Origin: Candidatus Omnitrophota bacterium
Lineage (GTDB): Bacteria > Omnitrophota > Gorgyraeia > Duberdicusellales > 4484-171
Length of the DNA: 60,650 bases
NCBI GenBank assembly: GCA_028713415.1
Contig: JAQTOI010000004.1
Location: 1-60,650 of the forward strand
Direction: 5' to 3'
The position numbers and the translations under genes were made by a program. Of this stretch, positions 34,293 to 44,844 are shown in pieces. Positions within the stretch are counted from its first letter, which is position 1. Each line of letters begins with the position of its first letter. Below the pieces are notes generated by a model. It did no database searches and was not told where the DNA came from. It saw only the letters and a program-made list of their open reading frames with translations.

Positions 34293-37200
34293 TTATCCAT
34301 CCGACACTTCCACTAATTCCGGACTCTTTCTCGTTTTCTTAGCCGAAAGGATGCGTTTGTATTCTAGAGGCATTACTTTCACAAACTTTTTTATTTCTTT
34401 CGTGAAATTATCAATAATTTTTTTGGCAAGTAAGCTTCCGGTATATGTGTAATGAGCGTGCAGCGACTTATGGATAAAAGTTTCATCCTCCCTTGAAATA
34501 GCCTCTAAAGCCACCATTTCCATATTGCATTTTAGTTTGAAATTTTCCGCTTCATCTAAAATGTAAGCAATCCCGCCAGACATTCCGGCGCCGAAATTCC
34601 TTCCGGTAGCGCCTAGAATAATGACTCGGCCTCCTGTCATGTACTCGCATGCGTGGTCGCCAACACCTTCAATTACGGCATTCAGCCCTGAATTGCGTAT
34701 GCAGAACCTCTCTCCGGCAACACCCCTGATATAAGCTTCGCCGCTAGTAGCTGCGTAGAAAGTGGTATTACCGATTATTATGTTGTTCTCTGGCGTATAG
34801 TCAGTCCGTTTGTCGGGGCGAATAATTATTTTTCCACCTGATAGGCCCTTACCGACATAATCATTTGCCAGGCCTTCTAATTCAAAAGTTATACCTTTAG
34901 CCAGAAATGCGCCAAAGCTCTGGCCAGCGACACCCCTAAATTTGAACTTGATGGTATCGTCTTCCAAGCCTGCCTCTCCGTAACGGCTAACCAATTCTCC
35001 GCTTAAGCGGCTGCCTGTGGCCCTATCAGTATTATGGATGGGAAATTCAGCTAAGACACTCTTGCGCGCTGCTAATGCGTCCGTTGCATGTTTAATCAAG
35101 GTTAAATCCAATATCTTATCGATACCATGCTCCTGCACTCTGCCGCAACGCACGGCCACATTTTCAGAAACATCGGGTTTATAAAGAATTTTGGAAAAAT
35201 CTATATGTTTTGCTTTCCATGGTAAAATCGCGGAGTTAACGCTAAGTAAATCCGTTCTGCCGATTAATTCATCAAGCCTGATGGCTCCTAAACTTGCCAT
35301 AATTTCGCGTAATTCTTGCGCAACAAAATGAAAATAATTAATGAGATATTCCGGTTTCCCCATAAAACGCTTTTCCAGAATCTCATCCTGCGTGGCAACC
35401 CCTACGGAGCAATTATTTAAATGGCAATGACGCAGCATCACGCATCCGCAAATTATTAGAGCCGCGGTGCAGAAGCCAAACTCTTCAGCCCCCAACATTG
35501 CCGCAATGGCAACGTCGCGGCCGGTGCGCATCTGGCCATCAGTCTGCAGGCGGACGCGCGAACGTAAATCATTCAATACGAGCGTCTGGTGCGCCTCTGA
35601 TAAACCCAGCTCCCAGGGCAAACCTGCGTGCTTTATAGAGCTTAGAGGCGAAGCGCCGGTGCCGCCGTCTCCTCCGGAAATAAGAATCATATCCGCATGC
35701 CCCTTAGCTACGCCGGCAGCTATAGTGCCAACGCCAATCTCCGAAACAAGTTTCACGCTGATACGCGCCTTGGGGTTTATATTTTTTAAATCGAAAATCA
35801 ACTGCGCCAAATCCTCTATAGAATAGATATCATGATGCGGCGGAGGCGATATCAAAGTAACTCCCGGCGTAGTATAACGCGTGCGGGCGATAATCGCGTT
35901 TACCTTATGCCCGGGAAGCTGCCCACCCTCTCCCGGCTTTGCCCCTTGAGCAATCTTTATCTGCAGCTCATCGGCGTTAACAAGGTAATTGGCGGTAACG
36001 CCGAAACGGCCCGATGCCACCTGTTTTATTGCGCTGCGCAAAGAATCTCCATTGGCTAAAGGCACAAAACGCGCAGGATCTTCTCCTCCTTCGCCGGTGT
36101 TAGATTTTCCTCCTAATTTATTCATAGCGATAGCCAGCGTCTCATGAGTTGCCTTGCTTATGGAACCAAAGCTCATCGCGCCGGTTGCAAAACGTTTAAA
36201 TATATTCTCAACAGGCTCAACTCTATCAATTGAGACAGGAACAATCCCCTTAGCATCAAAAGAAATTTTCAATAAGCTGCGCAATGTTGTGGGGCTTTTT
36301 GATTGATCGTTAATGAGGCTACAGAATTCTTTATATTTGGCATAATCGCCTAAACGAGTTGAATCCTGGAGCCTCGAGATTGTCTCAGGGTTCCAGAGAT
36401 GAAATTCACCGTCTCTTCGCCAATAATAAAGGCCCTCTGTGGCAAGATAGGGTTTGGCTGCCTCGGCGCTGCTGTATGCCGCGCCATGGCGCATAATGGC
36501 CTCTTTGGCGATTTCTCCGAAGCCCACGCCACCAATGCGCGAAACGGTGCCGGTAAAACAGGCATCTATAACTTCCTCATTTACGCCCAATGCCTCAAAA
36601 ATTTGCGCTCCGCGGTAACTCTGCAAGGTTGATATGCCCATTTTAGAAATAATTTTAAAGATACCGGCGCAAACCGCCTGGACGTAGTTATGGAGTGCCT
36701 TATCGTAATCCATTTTGAGGTCTCCGGATTCAAGTAACGAATTAATGGCTTCATAAGCCAAATAAGGATTAATACAATCGGCGCCGTATCCAAATAATAA
36801 AGCAAAATGATGCACCTCTCTGGGCTCTGCGCTTTCTACGATTATCCCTGCACTGCTGCGTAAAGCCTTATTTAAAAGATGCTGATGCACCGCCCCCAGG
36901 GCTAAAAGGGCAGGTAACGCAGCGTAGTCAGGCGCCAGCCCGCGGTCACTTAAAACTATAAAGGTGCAGCCTTCCCTTATTGCCCTTACTGCTTCTTTAC
37001 ATATTCTTCTAAGCGCAATTTTAAAATTTTTTCCAGCAACTCCTTGCGAGCCTTTGACGGAAAAAAGAATAGAGATTACTTTTGTTTTAAAACCATTCGT
37101 ATTTATGCCCTTAATCCTTGCGCAATCAAAATTAGTTAAAATAGGATTTTTAATTTCCAGTTTATGGCAATGCATGGGTGTTTCTTCAAGAAGATTGCGC

Positions 37201-38846
37201 TCTGCTCCAACATAACTGGACAAGCTCATTACTACCTGCTCGCGTATAGGGTCAATTGCCGGATTAGTTACCTGCGCAAAAAGCTGCTTAAAGTAAGTGT
37301 ATAGAAGCTGGGGCTTATATGAAAGCACGGCATGCGGTGTATCGTCACCCATAGAACCTACCGGCTCCTTGCCTTCCTCTGCCATGGGTTTAATAATCAT
37401 CTTCAAATCCTCACGGCTATAGCCAAAAGCTTTTAGCAGAGTAAGCGAATCTTGTATCGGTTTCTGTTCTATCTTTGGCTTTGGGAGAGAGCTTAACGAA
37501 AGCATATTTTCTTTAATCCATTTGCCGTAGGGTTTCCAATTCGCTGCTTTATCCTTTATGTCCGAGTCGTTAACAATATGTCCGGCCTGCGTATCCACGA
37601 AAAATATTTTCCCCGGCTCAAGACGCCCGGAAACCAGTATATTAGCCGGATCAATATCCAATACCCCCATTTCTGAAGCCATAACAACAAAATCATCTTT
37701 AGTAACAATATAACGGGCCGGCCGCAGCCCGTTTCTATCCAAACTTGCACCCACATTAACGCCGTCGGTAAACGCTATTGCCGCCGGGCCATCCCATGGC
37801 TCCATAAAACAGGTATGGTATTTATAGAAGCTTTTTATGTTCGCATCAAGAAGGTTATTCTGCTCCCAGGCATTCGGGATAAGCATCATCATAGACTGTA
37901 TCAGGTCTCTCCCGCTTAAGGTAAGCAGTTCAAATACATTATCTATGGCAGCGGAATCGCTGCCCCCAGGCACAACGACAGGTTTAATTTTCTCTATATC
38001 TGTTTTGAATAAATCACTTTTTAGTAATTTTTCTCTCGCGCGCATCCAATTTATATTTCCGCTCAATGTGTTAATTTCTCCGTTGTGAGCAAGGAAGCGG
38101 AACGGCTGCGCCAAATCCCAGGTAGGGAAGGTATTGGTGCTATAGCGCGAATGCACAAGGCAAATCGCGCTCGCTAAAGAAGAATCCCTGAAATCAAGAA
38201 AGAATTTCTCCAACTGCCCGGGCATAAGCAGCCCTTTATAAGAAAAAGTGCGGCTGGAAAGATTGGTGATATAAAAAAATGATTTTTGGCTAAGAGCGCA
38301 AGCGCGTATAGTATTTTCTATCTGTTTGCGTATGCAATATAGTTTCCTTTCGAAAGCTAAAGAACCACTGTGATTTCTGGAGGCGATAAAAACCTGCTCA
38401 ATTTCCGGTTTGGTTTTACGCGCGGTTTCTCCAATAACGGTGTTGTCGACAGGCACTTTCCTCCACCCTAAAAGAACCAGGCCTTCCTCTTCTATGGTTT
38501 TAGAAAAAATATTTTTGCAGAAGTTGCGTTCAGGCTCTGTCTGCGGCAAAAAAACCAAACCTGTGCCGTAGAAACCAGCTTGCGGCAAATCTATTTTTTG
38601 TTCTTTACACGCGGACGCAAAAAAATCATGAGGAATCTGAATTAATATTCCCGCGCCATCACCCGTCTGGGGGTCAGCTCCGGTTGCTCCACGGTGAGAG
38701 AGCCGGCGCAGAACTTCCAGCGCTTGCTTAACGATAGTATTTGTTTTTCTGCCTTTAATATCACACACAAACCCTACGCCGCAGGAGTCGTGCTCGAATC
38801 GCGGGTCATATAAGCCCTGTTTTTTGGGAAAATGAGTGTAGTTCAT
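34293..38846 (-). CDS. gltB: glutamate synthase large subunit
   Basis: HDSCGVGFVCDIKG N-terminal GATase; KPGEGGQLPGHKVN; ISGGDGGTGASPLSSIKHAGLPWELGL. Confidence 0.97.
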   Translation of the reverse strand: MNYTHFPKKQGLYDPRFEHDSCGVGFVCDIKGRKTNTIVKQALEVLRRLSHRGATGADPQTGDGAGILIQIPHDFFASACKEQKIDLPQAGFYGTGLVFLPQTEPERNFCKNIFSKTIEEEGLVLLGWRKVPVDNTVIGETARKTKPEIEQVFIASRNHSGSLAFERKLYCIRKQIENTIRACALSQKSFFYITNLSSRTFSYKGLLMPGQLEKFFLDFRDSSLASAICLVHSRYSTNTFPTWDLAQPFRFLAHNGEINTLSGNINWMRAREKLLKSDLFKTDIEKIKPVVVPGGSDSAAIDNVFELLTLSGRDLIQSMMMLIPNAWEQNNLLDANIKSFYKYHTCFMEPWDGPAAIAFTDGVNVGASLDRNGLRPARYIVTKDDFVVMASEMGVLDIDPANILVSGRLEPGKIFFVDTQAGHIVNDSDIKDKAANWKPYGKWIKENMLSLSSLPKPKIEQKPIQDSLTLLKAFGYSREDLKMIIKPMAEEGKEPVGSMGDDTPHAVLSYKPQLLYTYFKQLFAQVTNPAIDPIREQVVMSLSSYVGAERNLLEETPMHCHKLEIKNPILTNFDCARIKGINTNGFKTKVISILFSVKGSQGVAGKNFKIALRRICKEAVRAIREGCTFIVLSDRGLAPDYAALPALLALGAVHQHLLNKALRSSAGIIVESAEPREVHHFALLFGYGADCINPYLAYEAINSLLESGDLKMDYDKALHNYVQAVCAGIFKIISKMGISTLQSYRGAQIFEALGVNEEVIDACFTGTVSRIGGVGFGEIAKEAIMRHGAAYSSAEAAKPYLATEGLYYWRRDGEFHLWNPETISRLQDSTRLGDYAKYKEFCSLINDQSKSPTTLRSLLKISFDAKGIVPVSIDRVEPVENIFKRFATGAMSFGSISKATHETLAIAMNKLGGKSNTGEGGEDPARFVPLANGDSLRSAIKQVASGRFGVTANYLVNADELQIKIAQGAKPGEGGQLPGHKVNAIIARTRYTTPGVTLISPPPHHDIYSIEDLAQLIFDLKNINPKARISVKLVSEIGVGTIAAGVAKGHADMILISGGDGGTGASPLSSIKHAGLPWELGLSEAHQTLVLNDLRSRVRLQTDGQMRTGRDVAIAAMLGAEEFGFCTAALIICGCVMLRHCHLNNCSVGVATQDEILEKRFMGKPEYLINYFHFVAQELREIMASLGAIRLDELIGRTDLLSVNSAILPWKAKHIDFSKILYKPDVSENVAVRCGRVQEHGIDKILDLTLIKHATDALAARKSVLAEFPIHNTDRATGSRLSGELVSRYGEAGLEDDTIKFKFRGVAGQSFGAFLAKGITFELEGLANDYVGKGLSGGKIIIRPDKRTDYTPENNIIIGNTTFYAATSGEAYIRGVAGERFCIRNSGLNAVIEGVGDHACEYMTGGRVIILGATGRNFGAGMSGGIAYILDEAENFKLKCNMEMVALEAISREDETFIHKSLHAHYTYTGSLLAKKIIDNFTKEIKKFVKVMPLEYKRILSAKKTRKSPELVEVSDG

Positions 38847-38856
38847 AATAATAAAG

Positions 38857-38942
38857 CTAACAGCTTTCAGTCTTCAGCTATCAGCTTAGTAGGTTGACGT
38901 CTTTAAAGCTGTCAGCTGAAAGCTGATGGCTGATAGCTGATA
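38857..38942. repeat. word-like inverted repeat (AGCTGATAGCTGA type)
   Basis: agctaacagctttcagtcttcagctatcagctt...aagctgtcagctgaaagctgatggctgatagctgat. Confidence 0.85.
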
Positions 38943-38950
38943 AAAACAAA

Positions 38951-39331
38951 TTAATAAATCTTCCACTTTTTCGCTTCAACCGCGAGTTTTTTAATTTTCG
39001 CGGCCAAAGTATTGCGGTTAATCCCTAAAAGCTGCGCTGCTCTTAATTGATTGCCCGCGGTGCGCTCAAGCGCCGTTTCTATCAGGCTTTTTTCTATCTC
39101 TCCCAGCGCCCTCTTATAAATTTCACCGCCATTATTGCTAAATAACATATTTTTAAGCTCAAATGCACGTTCGCCTAACATTGAGCGGGTAGAAGAATCA
39201 GCCTTCTTGACTATTTTTATAATCCCACCGCTTACAGGTTCGTCAACAAAAGAATAACCCTCTTTTTTGAGCGCCTGCGAAAACAACTCGTAAACCTTTC
39301 TTTCTTCTTCAAGTACCAAAACCGTAATCAT
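38951..39331 (-). CDS. Fis/NtrC C-terminal-type HTH protein lacking an AAA+ domain
   Basis: EIEKSLIETALERTAGNQLRAAQLLGINRNTLAAKIKKL. Confidence 0.8.
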   Translation of the reverse strand: MITVLVLEEERKVYELFSQALKKEGYSFVDEPVSGGIIKIVKKADSSTRSMLGERAFELKNMLFSNNGGEIYKRALGEIEKSLIETALERTAGNQLRAAQLLGINRNTLAAKIKKLAVEAKKWKIY

Positions 39332-39370
39332 ATTTGCTTAATAAGTAGGCACACGATTGCAAAAAAAACG

Positions 39371-40069
39371 CTATTTTCTGGTAACTAAACATTCTCCGAT
39401 TGCCCGTTCAAAATTGAGAAATATCTGGTTGGCCTGCTTAAGGTATTCATTGCCTTTATGATTATACTCGACAAGTATCCTTTCCTTATCGACACCGGCC
39501 GGACAATCATTCAGCCAATTTTTAAGCATTTCTTGCGTCATTTCCGGATGAAACTGTAACCCCCAGGCGCATTCGCCAATTCTAAATGCCTGGTTTTTAC
39601 AGGTTTTACCGTAAGCAAGCAAGATAGCTCCAGGCGCCAGAGTGAAGGTATCCCTATGCCATTGAAATACCTCGATATCGCCGCAAAACTTGCCCAGCAG
39701 CGCATCTCCCAAGGCATCTTCAGTAATAGCAACCCTGTACCAGCCTATTTCTTCGCAAGCAGCCCTGGTAACTGAAGCGCCGCATACTTTTGCCAGAAGT
39801 TGCGCTCCCAGACAAATGCCTAAAAAAGGAATGCGCTGCAAAAGCGCCTCTTTTAAGAAATCTTCCTCTTCGCTTAAGAACGGGTATTTATCCGTTTCAT
39901 AAACGTTCATCGGACCGCCTAAAGAAATTATCGCCTGACAGGCAGATACTTCTGGTAATTTTTCTTTACGCCATAATTCTACGACACGCGTTTCGAAAAA
40001 AGTATTTCTGAAAAAATTACCTAATAACCCCGGCCCTTCTATTTGAGCGTGCTTGATTATTACTATCAT
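39371..40069 (-). CDS. type 1 glutamine amidotransferase
   Basis: IPFLGICLGAQLLAKVCGA, WGLQFHPEMTQEM. Confidence 0.88.
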   Translation of the reverse strand: MIVIIKHAQIEGPGLLGNFFRNTFFETRVVELWRKEKLPEVSACQAIISLGGPMNVYETDKYPFLSEEEDFLKEALLQRIPFLGICLGAQLLAKVCGASVTRAACEEIGWYRVAITEDALGDALLGKFCGDIEVFQWHRDTFTLAPGAILLAYGKTCKNQAFRIGECAWGLQFHPEMTQEMLKNWLNDCPAGVDKERILVEYNHKGNEYLKQANQIFLNFERAIGECLVTRK

Positions 40070-40170
40070 CGATATTATTAGAGATCCTTCGTCCCAAACC
40101 TTTCAACTTAGGTTTAAGGCCGGGGCCCTCAGGATGAGGGGTTAATGCATCAAGAAAACCACCCAACCCC

Positions 40171-42366
40171 TCATTTAATAAACAACATTTCTCTGTATTT
40201 TGGCAAATCCCAGTGCTCGTCGGAAATCACGCACTCTAAATCATCAACGTGCTTTCTGATGTGTTCCATTAAAGGCTTCAGTCCCTCAAAGTAAAGTTTA
40301 CCTTTTTCTTCCGCGCTAAGGCCTGCGCATTTTTTGAGCAGTTTTATCATTTCTTTAGTGTTGCGCCTCACGTAATAAATTTTGGAAATAACTTCGCTTA
40401 GATGTTCACCCTGATCCTTCAGGGCTTCATTTGAAAACTTTAACTTAGCATTTTTTGTTAGGTTTATAAGCCCGCCGAGATTATCCTCAAGCAGTTTTGC
40501 GTATTCAAATCCGGACGGAATGACGCTCGCATTTACCATTTCATTTAAAGTATTAGCCTCGATTTCCAACACTAAAGTGTACATGTGCACCCAAATGTGG
40601 TAACGGGCGACTATTTCATTTTTGCTAAAAACCTTATACTTCTCAAATAATGCTATATTCTCTTTTTTGACGAAAGCTTTAAGAGCTTCACAAGTTGAAG
40701 CAACATTAGGAAGCCCTCTTTTCTTTGCTTCCTCCAGCCAGTTTTGTGCGTAGTTGTTGCCCTCAAAACGGATATCTTGCGTTTCTTTTGCCACCTGTGC
40801 TATAACCTGTAAAACCGCTTCATTAAAATCTTTGCCGCTGCCGTTGGCCTTTTTTATTTTTTCCGCTACATAATCGAGGCTTTCTGCCACGATTGTGTTA
40901 ATGATGGCAATGGAAGTTGAAATATTCTGCGATGAGCCGACTGCCCGAAATTCGAACTTTGCTCCGGTAAAAGCAAAAGGTGAAGTCCGGTTTCTGTCCG
41001 TCATATCTTTATCAAACTGCGGAAGCCTCGCCAAACCCAGGTCAATGACATAATGTTTGGATATCTCTTTTTTGGCGCCTTTAGCGATCGTATCAAGGAT
41101 TTTGCTAAGCTGCTCTCCCAGATAAACGCTGATTATTGCCGGCGGAGCCTCATTGGCGCCCAGGCGGTGTTCATTGCCCGCCAGAGCGACACCGGCGCGT
41201 ATAATATCCGCGTGAAGATAAACTGCGCGCAGCACTGCCACCAGCACCGCCAAGAACTGCAAATTACCTTCGGGGGTTTGCCCTGGATTAAGCAAATTGC
41301 TACCCAGGTTATCCGCAAGCGACCAATTCAAGTGCTTACCGCTTCCGTTAATGCCGGCAAAAGGTTTTTCATGCAGGAGACAGACTAAATTATGCCTGAG
41401 CGCTACTTTTTTCATCAAATCCATCATCAACTGATTATGGTCAGCGGCGATATTAGACTCTTCAAATATCGGAGCAAACTCATACTGATGCGGAGCTACC
41501 TCATTGTGCCTGGTCATCAAGGGAATACCTAATTTATAGGCTTCCTCGGCAACCTCAAACATGAAATTTAATACCCTCTCCTTTATTGTGCCGAAATACT
41601 GGTCTTCCAACTGCTGGCCTTTTGGTGACGCAGCCCCCACCAATGTTCTTCCGGCCATAAGCAAGTCTTGGCGAAGATTATAATAATACTTATCAATAAG
41701 AAAATATTCCTGTTCCGGGCCGCACGTAGAAAATACCTTCTTTACATCTTTGTGCCCAAAGAGTTTAAGTAAGCCTACCGCAGCCTTGCTTAAGGCCTCA
41801 TCCGAACGCAAAAGAGGAAGTTTAGCGTCCAACGCCTCTCCATGATAAGAAATAAATATCGTGGGTATGCAAAGTGTTTTTCCAAGCGCGCTCTCAATAA
41901 TAAAAGCCGGGCTCGACGGATCCCAGGCCGTATAACCCCGCGCTTCAAAGGTAGCGCGGATACCGCCTGAAGGAAAACTGCTTGCATCAGGCTCACCCTG
42001 TATTAGTTTATTTCCGGAGAATTTTTCAATTACTTTGCCTGGGCCTGTAATCGAGATAAAACTATCGTGTTTTTCGGCAGTCAAACCGGTCATTGGCTGA
42101 AACCAGTGAGTATAATAAGTAGCGCCCTTTGAAATAGCCCATTCTTTCATGGCATTAGCTATTTCGTTAGCCTGCGTCAAAGTAATAGTCTTTCCTTCAG
42201 ACATCCAAATTTTAAAAGCCTCAAAAGTTTCCTTTGAGATATGTTTCTGCATCGTCTCGATGCTAAAGGTATTTTCTCCGAAATAAGTTGAGACTTTCTT
42301 GGGCAAATCAATTTTATTCAACTGCACGCTTTTTATCTTGAATAATGCTTCTTGCCTTACTGCCAT
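40171..42366 (-). CDS. glnN: glutamine synthetase type III
   Basis: ~731 aa; FPSGGIRATFEARGYTAWDPSSPAFI, GPEQEYFLID, GINGSGKHLNWSLAD, NRTSPFAFTGAKFEFRAVGSSQN. Confidence 0.93.
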   Translation of the reverse strand: MAVRQEALFKIKSVQLNKIDLPKKVSTYFGENTFSIETMQKHISKETFEAFKIWMSEGKTITLTQANEIANAMKEWAISKGATYYTHWFQPMTGLTAEKHDSFISITGPGKVIEKFSGNKLIQGEPDASSFPSGGIRATFEARGYTAWDPSSPAFIIESALGKTLCIPTIFISYHGEALDAKLPLLRSDEALSKAAVGLLKLFGHKDVKKVFSTCGPEQEYFLIDKYYYNLRQDLLMAGRTLVGAASPKGQQLEDQYFGTIKERVLNFMFEVAEEAYKLGIPLMTRHNEVAPHQYEFAPIFEESNIAADHNQLMMDLMKKVALRHNLVCLLHEKPFAGINGSGKHLNWSLADNLGSNLLNPGQTPEGNLQFLAVLVAVLRAVYLHADIIRAGVALAGNEHRLGANEAPPAIISVYLGEQLSKILDTIAKGAKKEISKHYVIDLGLARLPQFDKDMTDRNRTSPFAFTGAKFEFRAVGSSQNISTSIAIINTIVAESLDYVAEKIKKANGSGKDFNEAVLQVIAQVAKETQDIRFEGNNYAQNWLEEAKKRGLPNVASTCEALKAFVKKENIALFEKYKVFSKNEIVARYHIWVHMYTLVLEIEANTLNEMVNASVIPSGFEYAKLLEDNLGGLINLTKNAKLKFSNEALKDQGEHLSEVISKIYYVRRNTKEMIKLLKKCAGLSAEEKGKLYFEGLKPLMEHIRKHVDDLECVISDEHWDLPKYREMLFIK

Positions 42367-42389
42367 GTCTACCTCCTTCAATGTCCGCC

Positions 42390-42460
42390 ATTCGCTTTAG
42401 GCGAATGGCGAGATCTCGCCAAAATCTTCGATTTTGGCGGAAGCACGTGATTTCTGAAGC
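42390..42460. repeat. two hairpins joined by AGATCT
   Basis: CGCCATTCGCTTTAGGCGAATGGCG-AGATCT-CGCCAAAATCTTCGATTTTGGCGG. Confidence 0.9.
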
Positions 42461-42514
42461 TTGACTGCCGATAGGCAGGCGTGCGCACAAAAATCACAGT
42501 GCGAATTTGCCTCT

Positions 42515-42615
42515 AAAAATAAAAAAGCGTTCATATAACCAATTCATTGGCTATTTGAACGCCTTCGTTCTTTAAATCTCCTGATTTTATTGCCTTTTAG
42601 CACTACTTTGTGCCA
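42515..42615 (-). promoter_or_regulatory. ANTAR-type leader and terminator upstream of glutamine synthetase
   Basis: P1 TGGCAC-AAAGTA-GTGCTA (A1/G4 hexaloop); P2 GAAC-GAAGGC-GTTC overlapping terminator GCGTTCAAATAGCCAATGAATTGGTTATATGAACGCTTTTTTA. Confidence 0.8.
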
Positions 42616-42844
42616 GTATCCCGGCTACCTATATACAAGTAAAGAAATAAGCGTTCTGGTAACCTAAGGTATATTTAAATTGTAGTTTGAGCGTATTGAC
42701 ACCGTAAAAGCGCAAAGGAGACGCAAAGGCGCAAAAAGGAAGAAATCCCATAATTTGAAACTGTTTTTTTTCGATTTTTTTGCGATTTTGCGGGATTTTG
42801 CGGCTTTGCGGTGTCCAAAATGTTATATTCCTAAAAGAACTAAA

Positions 42845-43249
42845 CTAATACTTTAAATTTTTATCTATCTGCGTCACCGTCACCCTAATGAGCCCCTTTT
42901 TTAATTCTGCCAGGCTCGCAAACGCGGCTTTACTTAAATCAATAATCCTACCTCGCTTGTAAAACTTTTTCGACGGTCCGAAATTATTGTGCAAAACGAT
43001 AACGCACTTACCGTTATCAATATTGCAAACTCTATAATATTTTCCGTAATCCCACCTTCTCATCGCGCAGCTAAAAGGGGTTGCGCTAAAGCGCTTACCG
43101 GTTGCGGTTTTCTTGGCGTGATACCAGGAAGCTAAACCTTCTGCGGGATAATCTTCGTTCGATAAAACAATGCCTTGTCTAGAATCAACTGCATGTGCGT
43201 AAATACAGAAAAAAGATATCAATGCAACAAGAAATATTATTGACTTCAC
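42845..43249 (-). CDS. RlpA-like double-psi beta-barrel protein
   Basis: GLASWYHAKKTATGKRFS...RVCNIDNGKCVIVLHNNFGPSKKFYKRGRIIDLSKAAFASL. Confidence 0.88.
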   Translation of the reverse strand: MKSIIFLVALISFFCIYAHAVDSRQGIVLSNEDYPAEGLASWYHAKKTATGKRFSATPFSCAMRRWDYGKYYRVCNIDNGKCVIVLHNNFGPSKKFYKRGRIIDLSKAAFASLAELKKGLIRVTVTQIDKNLKY

Positions 43250-43677
43250 TTATCCTGGCTTTCCGGTGTCACCGCAATATTGATATTTTTAACATCCAGG
43301 CCGTTTAAAATATCAAGCACTTTTGCGATATATCTAAACTGCGCTACCCTATCAGCGTGCAAAAGTACATTCAGGTCATTATTGGCAGTTTTAAGCTTAC
43401 CAATTTCCTCCTCTAATTCATCCACGGTCAGCGCTTCACTTTCAAGGTAGGTTACGCCGTTGCCGGTAACGGAAATATTCACGCGCTGCGCGGACTGAAT
43501 AGGGTTTGTATTTTTGGCTTTTGGAAGGTTAACTGCTAATTTTTTCAGGCGGTCAGCATTAAAGGTATAAAGCAGGCTAAAAGATATGAAGAAAAATATG
43601 AACATATTCAGCACTATATCGGTCATGGCTATCGACTCAAGGTTTACCAGATAATCTCTTCGGCCGGAAATCTTCAT
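43246..43677 (-). CDS. ExbD/TolR biopolymer transport protein
   Basis: N-terminal TM; NDLNVLLHADRVAQFRYIAKVLDILNGLDVKNINIAV. Confidence 0.85.
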   Translation of the reverse strand: MKISGRRDYLVNLESIAMTDIVLNMFIFFFISFSLLYTFNADRLKKLAVNLPKAKNTNPIQSAQRVNISVTGNGVTYLESEALTVDELEEEIGKLKTANNDLNVLLHADRVAQFRYIAKVLDILNGLDVKNINIAVTPESQDK

Positions 43678-44303
43678 TATTTTTCTAATCCTTTTAGCTC
43701 AGCAATCGCCTCAAGAAGTTGAATACCATGGTTGGTAAGCTCGTTTGCGGTAACTTTTATGCGGCTCACAAAATAGTTGTAGCAAAGATACAATGGTATG
43801 GCGATAATCAACCCCGCCGCAGTCGTAATCATTGCTTCATAGATGCCGGAGGCAAGCGCGCTCACCGTAACGTTAGCCCCAGCCTGCTCCCATGACATAA
43901 ATGCCCTTATTAAACCGGTGATAGTCCCAAGAAACCCAAGCATCGGCTCAATACCGACGATTGAAACCAGGGCGCCTAAATTTTTTTCTAATTTTTGAAT
44001 CTGATTGTTGCCCGTCTGTTCCAAAATTTTTTCCAGCCTCTGCGCCGGTAAGTTACGCCGCTCTATACCTATTTTAAAAATTACCGCAACCGGATGATCT
44101 ATTGTATTGCAAGCTTCCAGGGCTTTATCAACTTCGTTGTTTTTTAAATCCTTGAAAATCTGCTGTATAAATTTAAAAGTATCAAACCTCATCCCTCTAA
44201 AAACAAGGAACCGCTCAATTACTATGGCAAAGCCTATAACTGAACCCAGGATAATCGGATACATTACCCATCCGCCCTTAACGATGAAAGTTATCATAAT
44301 CAT
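43677..44303 (-). CDS. MotA/TolQ/ExbB proton channel family protein
   Basis: LEKNLGALVSIVGIEPMLGFLGTITGLIRAF...AMITTAAGLIIAIPLYLCYNYF. Confidence 0.93.
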   Translation of the reverse strand: MIMITFIVKGGWVMYPIILGSVIGFAIVIERFLVFRGMRFDTFKFIQQIFKDLKNNEVDKALEACNTIDHPVAVIFKIGIERRNLPAQRLEKILEQTGNNQIQKLEKNLGALVSIVGIEPMLGFLGTITGLIRAFMSWEQAGANVTVSALASGIYEAMITTAAGLIIAIPLYLCYNYFVSRIKVTANELTNHGIQLLEAIAELKGLEK

Positions 44304-44328
44304 TCTCCTTGGTTTAGCCGTCTTTAGT

Positions 44329-44844
44329 CTATGCTAAAACTCCCCGGGCACTTGTTAGTATAATACTCTTGATGGTTGCGGAAATTTCTTTTGCAGCAGC
44401 TTTAACGGAGCGCGATACGGATTTTCCGAACACAAGAGTCTTTGGCTGGATACCTACTATAATTATCTCACATTTAAATGATTTCAAAAGATAATCCGTT
44501 AGAATATTCATGGGCAGCTGGTGCGTGCAAAAAGAGATGCCCGCAAGCTCGCCAGGCTCCATTATCAGGGCCGTCCCCGCTCTTTTGCCGGTATCAGCAG
44601 CATCAACTATAATAAGATGAGTGGGTTTAAAAGCTTTTATTTCTCCGGTAAGATTCTCCGGCGCGGTTTCGCCAAATAGAATTTGTAAGTTTTCAGCTTG
44701 TGGATATTTTTTGCAGGACTTTTGCAAGTAAGAGGCAACAAGCATTCCCGCAGCATCATCCGCGCGCAATTGCGAGCCGACGCCTAAAACCGTAACTTTA
44801 CCGGCTCCTTTAAGTTTGCTCTGTAACTTTTCCTTCAGGGTCAT
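44329..44844 (-). CDS. hydrogenase maturation endopeptidase (HycI/HyaD family)
   Basis: [48 protein letters not shown]. Confidence 0.92.
   Translation of the reverse strand: MTLKEKLQSKLKGAGKVTVLGVGSQLRADDAAGMLVASYLQKSCKKYPQAENLQILFGETAPENLTGEIKAFKPTHLIIVDAADTGKRAGTALIMEPGELAGISFCTHQLPMNILTDYLLKSFKCEIIIVGIQPKTLVFGKSVSRSVKAAAKEISATIKSIILTSARGVLA

Noticed and set aside
42598-42615. TGGCAC...TGC upstream of glutamine synthetase as a sigma-54 promoter
   Set aside because: GG-to-GC spacing is one base off consensus, and the element is better explained as the A1/G4 hexaloop hairpin shared with the PII leader.
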